DNA of 64,000 bases from Candidatus Thorarchaeota archaeon (lineage in GTDB: Archaea; Asgardarchaeota; Thorarchaeia; Thorarchaeales; Thorarchaeaceae): contig CP070761.1 in NCBI GenBank assembly GCA_020348985.1, forward strand, positions 2,355,102 through 2,419,101, written 5' to 3'. Below are positions 59,412-64,000 of this stretch, piece after piece. The notes beneath the pieces are model-generated. The model saw only the letters and a list, made by a program, of their open reading frames with translations. It did no database searches and was not told the origin of the DNA. Position 1 is the first letter of the stretch. Each line of letters begins with the position of its first letter. The translations under genes were made by a program, and so were the position numbers.

Positions 59412-61001
59412 TTGTCTGAGGATACCTCAAGTAGAACATCACGATGGAAAGACAGTGGTTGGTACATCAGCCTAAGCGGCTTCATGAAAGAGTACCGAAA
59501 GCATCGAGTTGGAATTCTGGGACTGGCTGTCCTTTTCTTGTTTATCGGTATGGCCATTGGAGCTCCATTGATTGCTGAACATGATCCAGATCCTGCAGCA
59601 AAGGTTGCGCCGGCCTTCCTGGCACCTCAATGGGTTTCAGTGTTCGACCCCGAGGGCGTAGTAAGCCAAGAGTACTTGCCTGACCCATATCTCAATGATC
59701 CAGAACAACATGAATTCGTAGCTCAGGGGATGAATGCTGATGAGTTTACTTACGTACACTATGTTGATGATCCAGGTGATGAGGATGACTTCAGTCACAT
59801 CAATATAACATGGTCACATACTCCTGGACCAATGTTCTGGAGAGTTCCCCCAGATCCCACTCAAAACCTACCGGATTCCCTTGATATGGGCTACGTTATC
59901 CAGACTCTTGAATGGGAGGACGAAGCACTTCCATCCGACGCAAACATGACAATCGATGTTGCAGTCACAAGAACCGGTGACTTCAACACGGAGGAAGGGG
60001 CACTGATGTTCAAAGTCTATGCGTGGCTCGTCGACAGTTCTGGCCATTGGGAAAAGATATTCCAGTCATTCACTCCGTACCCTGATGGCTACATAGATCG
60101 AAGAGAAGACCTAAGTTACTACGACATAATTGCTGGCTGGGGCGGAATGATTGATGAAGGTGAAGGACAGGAAGATCCTGATGACACGCTCCAAGTTGTG
60201 GTCGGAATAGCACCAACCTATGTTTTCCGTAACTACTTTGGGACTAGTCCACAGTCCAACTATACTGGCACAGTGACTGTGTCGCTAAGAAGGGTCAGCA
60301 TGTTTGCGTATGGCGAATACTTTGGCATTCTAGGCACAACTGACAAGGGTGCTGACGCTTGGGCGCAGCTGATCTACGGCTCTCGAATCTCACTCACTAT
60401 AGGGGTTCTAGCAACCGGACTTGCCACAATTGTTGGTGTGATTGTCGGTTTGACTGCCGGATACTTCGGGGGCAAAACAGACGAGATTCTCATGAGGATA
60501 GTTGACTTCCTGTTGGTGATACCGGGGCTGCCGCTAATGATGGTGATGGCCGCGTTCCTGGGCCCTTCGGTCGAGAACATCATTATAGTGATCTCGATAT
60601 TTGCATGGACTCCGGCGTCGCGGCTCATACGGTCTCAAGTAATGGCTGAGAAGAACAAGGCCTATGTAGAATCGGCCAGAGCAATAGGTGCTTCTGACAC
60701 CTACATCATCTTCAGGCACATTTTGCCGAACGTGACTCCAATCCTGTTTGCTAACATTACGCTCGGAGTTGTCGGTGCGATTCTCTCGGAATCTGGTCTC
60801 GCATTCCTTGGACTCACTGATCCTGGCTTGCCCAGCTGGGGCAGGATGTTGGCTGATGCACAGGGAACGGGTGGTTTCAGCAACGGTGCGTGGTGGGTCG
60901 TGGTATTCCCTGGACTCATGATTACCCTGTTGTCTCTGGCGTTCACGTTCATCGGTCATACCCTTGACCAGGTTCTCAACCCTCGTCTAAGGGAGAGATA
61001 G
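59412..61001 (+). CDS. ABC permease, OppC/DppC-type with large extracytoplasmic insertion
   Basis: 529 residues. TM1 (HRVGILGLAVLFLFIGMAIG) is at about 34-53. An insertion of about 230 residues (roughly 62-305), strand-rich and acidic, follows, where ordinary OppC proteins of about 300 residues go almost directly to the inner domain. The permease core resumes at GTTDKGADAWAQLIYGSRIS, and the coupling loop AYVESARAIGASDTYIIFRH matches the EAA motif. TTG 59412 is eight bases after AAGGAGG; the upstream GTG 59376 has no such site. A close paralog with the same insertion lies at 62511. Confidence 0.88.
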   Translation: MSEDTSSRTSRWKDSGWYISLSGFMKEYRKHRVGILGLAVLFLFIGMAIGAPLIAEHDPDPAAKVAPAFLAPQWVSVFDPEGVVSQEYLPDPYLNDPEQHEFVAQGMNADEFTYVHYVDDPGDEDDFSHINITWSHTPGPMFWRVPPDPTQNLPDSLDMGYVIQTLEWEDEALPSDANMTIDVAVTRTGDFNTEEGALMFKVYAWLVDSSGHWEKIFQSFTPYPDGYIDRREDLSYYDIIAGWGGMIDEGEGQEDPDDTLQVVVGIAPTYVFRNYFGTSPQSNYTGTVTVSLRRVSMFAYGEYFGILGTTDKGADAWAQLIYGSRISLTIGVLATGLATIVGVIVGLTAGYFGGKTDEILMRIVDFLLVIPGLPLMMVMAAFLGPSVENIIIVISIFAWTPASRLIRSQVMAEKNKAYVESARAIGASDTYIIFRHILPNVTPILFANITLGVVGAILSESGLAFLGLTDPGLPSWGRMLADAQGTGGFSNGAWWVVVFPGLMITLLSLAFTFIGHTLDQVLNPRLRER

Positions 61002-61018
61002 AGCACTCAGAAGTACTA

Positions 61019-61058
61019 GAGGTCCCAAAGTGGGCCTCCCTCCTTTCCTTTTTCTTTC
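61019..61058 (+). terminator. Hairpin terminator with T-rich tail
   Basis: GAGG-T-CCCA (61019-61027), loop AAG, TGGG-CCTC (61031-61038) with one bulged T, followed by a long C/T tract including CTTTCCTTTTTCTTTC. Confidence 0.6.
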
Positions 61059-61207
61059 TCCACACTGCTGGAGCTGGATACAAAAGAGGGCCGAGCTTAC
61101 TATCAGCTTTCCTTGAACACTATGCTTATTAGCCGATTAGTCCTAGATTATATTGGCTCACGGTACTTAGCGACGCTAGGTATCGAAGGAAATTGGAGCG
61201 TCAAGAA

Positions 61208-62257
61208 ATGGGACTTCGTGAATACGTAATCAGAAGAAGCATCTACATGTTCCTGCTTGTAGTGGCAGTAGTGTGTTTCAACTTCTTCCTCTTCAGACTC
61301 CCAACATTGTTGCTTGGCGTCAGCCCTGTTGACCTCATGGTTAGTGAAGAGCTTCGTCGGCAGCTCACAAGAGAGGTGCTTGAGGGGCTCTACTCGCGCT
61401 TTGGCCTAGTTCCGGATCCGGATATCTTTGACTGGATCTACATGTTCTGGCGGTACATCGTCAACATGTTCACTGGCAACTTCGGAATCTCCTTTGTAAG
61501 CCAGAGACCTGTGATGACTGAGATTATGGCCAGACTGCCCAACACCCTTCTGTTGATGGGCACGTCTGCCATAGTAGCCATTATTCTTGGAATCTGGACC
61601 GGAGTGAAAGTTGCTGCTGATCCCGGATCAAGAAAAGATGTCGGCGCGGTGACAGTTGCGCTTTTCATATACTCACTCCCGATCTTTTGGCTGGGAATGA
61701 TGCTCTTGATGACATTCTCATTCTATCTCCCTGCAGTAACTAACGATTTGATTTCATTTCCTCTCGGCGGGACCATTGACTATCAGATCTGGGTCGCTGC
61801 GAAGAGCAGTCCTTTTGGAGGTTTGATCATAGCTGCGGATATCATCCATCACTTGATGCTGCCCATGATTACTTTGGGCATCGGAGGTTATGGAGGTTAC
61901 TTCCTATACATGCGCAACAACCTCATCGACGTGATGACTGAGGACTACATACTCACAGCACGTGCAAAGGGATTGGATGAGAACCAGGTGCTGTACAAGC
62001 ACGGACTGAAGAATGCGATGCTCCCAATGGTCACGATAATCGCGATGACGTTTGGATTCTTGATCAATGGTGCGACGCTTACTGAGACTGTATTCAACTG
62101 GTACGGGCTAGGTAGGTTCATCTTTGATAGTCTTGTAATCCTGGACTACCCAGTGGTCCAAGCGATATTCATGATCATTGCCATAACAGCAATCCTAGCG
62201 AACTTTATTGCGGACCTGCTGTACGGCGTACTTGACCCACGAATCAAGTACGGGTAA
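61208..62257 (+). CDS. ABC permease, OppB/DppB-type
   Basis: 349 residues. The N-terminal helix region REYVIRRSIYMFLLVVAVVC is followed by a periplasmic loop, NFGISFVSQRPVMTEIMARL and about five more helices. The EAA coupling motif is DYILTARAKGLDENQVLYKH near 255-274, followed by GAT-type LINGATLTETVFNWYGLGR. It pairs with an OppC permease. GGAG lies nine bases before ATG 61208; the upstream TTG 61193 is less likely. Its own terminator follows. Confidence 0.9.
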   Translation: MGLREYVIRRSIYMFLLVVAVVCFNFFLFRLPTLLLGVSPVDLMVSEELRRQLTREVLEGLYSRFGLVPDPDIFDWIYMFWRYIVNMFTGNFGISFVSQRPVMTEIMARLPNTLLLMGTSAIVAIILGIWTGVKVAADPGSRKDVGAVTVALFIYSLPIFWLGMMLLMTFSFYLPAVTNDLISFPLGGTIDYQIWVAAKSSPFGGLIIAADIIHHLMLPMITLGIGGYGGYFLYMRNNLIDVMTEDYILTARAKGLDENQVLYKHGLKNAMLPMVTIIAMTFGFLINGATLTETVFNWYGLGRFIFDSLVILDYPVVQAIFMIIAITAILANFIADLLYGVLDPRIKYG

Positions 62258-62277
62258 CGTTTCGCTGCATCACAGGT

Positions 62278-62308
62278 GGGGGTTGCAAACCCCCTTCTGT
62301 TCCTTTTT
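62278..62308 (+). terminator. Strong hairpin terminator
   Basis: GGGGGTT (62278-62284), loop GCA, AACCCCC (62288-62294), then TTCTGTTCCTTTTT. Confidence 0.65.
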
Positions 62309-62510
62309 GGAATCTAAGAAAATAACGTTGGAGCTGCGAGGAAGATCATCCCCTGGTCTCAGAGTCTTCATGAAAACAGTTCTCGAATGGTAATCTTCAT
62401 AAGCATCACCAGGTCTGGCCGCTTCGCTCCGTGACATTCCACCATGAGTAGCCAAATACTACACAGATGAATGACTCGGCTTCGAGAAGGTTCTTGATGA
62501 GGATCTAAGG

Positions 62511-64000
62511 ATGGCAGAGCAAATGGAAAAGAAGGATGGTTGGCGGGATTCCAATTGGTACGTCAATTTTGTCGGATTCACAAGGGAGTTCCGTCGTCAT
62601 AGGATTGGGATTGTTGGAATCATCATTCTGTTGACCTTCACCGGAATGGCAATCGGCGCTCCCTTTCTTGTGGAACACGACCCCGATCCTGCAAACAAGG
62701 TTGCTCCTGCTTTCCTGGCTCCTGCCTGGATGTCAACTTTTGATCCTGAGGGAGTTATCACAAAAGAATACCTGCCAGATGATAACCTCTTGATCTCTCC
62801 ACCAGTGTTTCAAGCTGGGGTCTCCGATTCACAATACTCTTTCGCATATTCAGATGGCGACGGCATGCCTCTGGATTCGCATGTGAATCTGACATGGACG
62901 TATATTGCTGGTGAGGGAGGCAACTTTGTCAATGACCCAGAGGATGATGGAACGGACTATGCCGACATGATTTACTTCACTCAGCAGCTTGAGTGGGAAT
63001 ACGAGCGACTTCCAAGTGACGTCAATGTCTCACTTGAGTTTGCTACCACAATGACTGGAGACTTCGGCTCTCGTGAAGAAGGCGGTCTAATGTTCAAGAT
63101 CTACATCTGGATTATAGATTCATCAGGCAATTGGCGCAGAATCTACAAATCATTTCCACCGTATTCAGACTCATTCATAGAGCGGCGAGTCGATTTGAGC
63201 TATTTCGATATTATTGAGGGCTGGAGGGGAATGGTAATGAATGAAGAGCAATGGCAGGAAGATCCAGATGACATCCTAACAGTTGCAGTAGGACTGGCTC
63301 CGACTGCAGTGTTTGAGAATTTCCTCGGTTCGACTCCGTGGGTGGATTGGTCAGGATCAGTTACTCTGACAGTCAGAAGGATCAGTTTGGTGGCTCATGG
63401 CGAGTACTTCGGTCTCCTTGGAACAACTGACAAAGGAGCTGATGCCTGGAGTCAACTAGTCTATGGTTCTAGGGTGTCACTGATCATCGGAACACTTGCA
63501 ACCGCTCTATCCACAGTCGTAGGAGTCGCTGTGGGAATGGCTGCAGGATACTTTGGCGGGAAGACAGATGAAGTCCTGATGCGTATCGTAGACTTCCTTC
63601 TAGTCATTCCAGGGCTTCCTTTGATGATGGTAATGGCCGCATTCCTTGGTCCCAAGGTCGAGAACATCATCATTGTGATTGCAATATTGGGCTGGACTGG
63701 AACATCACGGTTGATACGGTCACAAGTGATGGCTGAAAAGAATAAGGCGTATGTCGAGTCAGCTAGGGCTATAGGGGCGTCTGACACCTACATCATGTTC
63801 CGTCACATCTTGCCAAATGTCACTCCTATCCTGTTTGCAGACATAACTCTCGGGGTTGTCGGAGCGATACTCTCAGAGTCTGGGCTTGCATTTCTCGGGC
63901 TTACTGATCCATCACAGCCCAGTTGGGGTCGAATGCTTGCAGACGCTCAAGGTTCAGGGGGTTTCAGCAACGGCGCTTGGTGGGTGGTAATCTTCCCAGG
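62511..64000 (+). CDS. ABC permease, second OppC/DppC-type with insertion, 3' truncated
   Basis: Open from ATG 62511 to the window end (496 complete codons). It is a close paralog of the 59412 permease with the same plan: TM1 (HRIGIVGIIILLTFTGMAIG), APAFLAPAWMSTFDPEG, the large strand-rich insertion, then LGTTDKGADAWSQLVYG and AYVESARAIGASDTYIMFRH. The core is nearly identical and the insertion more divergent. GAGG lies eight bases upstream. The stop lies beyond 64000; a matching OppB or binding protein may follow there. Confidence 0.88.
   Translation, partial: MAEQMEKKDGWRDSNWYVNFVGFTREFRRHRIGIVGIIILLTFTGMAIGAPFLVEHDPDPANKVAPAFLAPAWMSTFDPEGVITKEYLPDDNLLISPPVFQAGVSDSQYSFAYSDGDGMPLDSHVNLTWTYIAGEGGNFVNDPEDDGTDYADMIYFTQQLEWEYERLPSDVNVSLEFATTMTGDFGSREEGGLMFKIYIWIIDSSGNWRRIYKSFPPYSDSFIERRVDLSYFDIIEGWRGMVMNEEQWQEDPDDILTVAVGLAPTAVFENFLGSTPWVDWSGSVTLTVRRISLVAHGEYFGLLGTTDKGADAWSQLVYGSRVSLIIGTLATALSTVVGVAVGMAAGYFGGKTDEVLMRIVDFLLVIPGLPLMMVMAAFLGPKVENIIIVIAILGWTGTSRLIRSQVMAEKNKAYVESARAIGASDTYIMFRHILPNVTPILFADITLGVVGAILSESGLAFLGLTDPSQPSWGRMLADAQGSGGFSNGAWWVVIFP

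Noticed and set aside
1..64000. CRISPR arrays, tRNA genes, insertion sequences
   Set aside because: No regularly spaced direct repeats, no T-loop-like GTTCRANNC with a matching cloverleaf, and no transposase-like protein were seen.

Overview
The window is from an archaeon, most likely an Asgard archaeon of the Thorarchaeia type. This is inferred from content. There are ADP-forming acyl-CoA synthetase, PDCD5, PAC2, DUF35, DUF92 and COG2403 family genes, archaeal TATA-like promoters, and several eukaryote-flavoured proteins: a longin-like protein, an E2F/DP-like winged-helix factor and Cdc48-N-like domains. Base composition is moderate, gene density is high, and Shine-Dalgarno sites are common, often in front of TTG starts. 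I saw no rRNA, tRNA, CRISPR array, transposase or phage gene.

Region 1 (1-10586) is a fatty-acid/acyl-CoA island. It holds the end of an ADP-forming acyl-CoA synthetase with a BioD-like/DRTGG partner, a structured non-coding gap, then nitroreductase, two small unknowns, SCP2 and 3-hydroxyacyl-CoA dehydrogenase. Two enoyl-CoA hydratases, a thiolase with its DUF35 partner and a metallo-beta-lactamase-fold hydrolase follow. Together these could supply all steps of a beta-oxidation-like cycle except the acyl-CoA dehydrogenase. Region 2 (10694-22671) is a tightly packed glycerol/hydroxyacid oxidation cluster: FGGY kinase, GlpA, GlpB, GlpC, GlcD-like, GlcF-like, an unusual radical SAM protein, GNAT and aldehyde dehydrogenase.

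Region 3 (22685-37769) is mixed informational and cell-biological: NSUN-type RNA methyltransferase, PDCD5, TatD, PAC2, longin-like protein, tRNA-binding-domain protein, MazG-like protein, PaaK-like ligase, a COG2403 GTPase, the E2F/DP-like regulator and a cyclophilin-like protein.

Region 4 (37871-46365) is the most unusual part. It has three von Willebrand A (vWA) proteins, an amidohydrolase and a HEAT-repeat protein. The long minus-strand protein at 39482-42118 reads as a fusion of paralogs of its two neighbours (amidohydrolase 42287-43777 and Cdc48-N/vWA protein 43845-45137), with metal ligands lost in both halves. This looks like an uncharacterised pseudoenzyme/enzyme system.

Region 5 (46505-64000) is membrane and transport: CPBP protease, NfeD plus slipin, an ECF-S-like membrane protein divergent from an HTH-pseudo-PfkB regulator across a palindrome, DUF92, and a giant GCS2-like protein with an Ig-like tail. 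It ends in an oligopeptide ABC transporter (OppF and OppD on minus; OppC-OppB-OppC on plus) whose OppC subunits carry a large extracytoplasmic insertion. The last permease runs off the window end.
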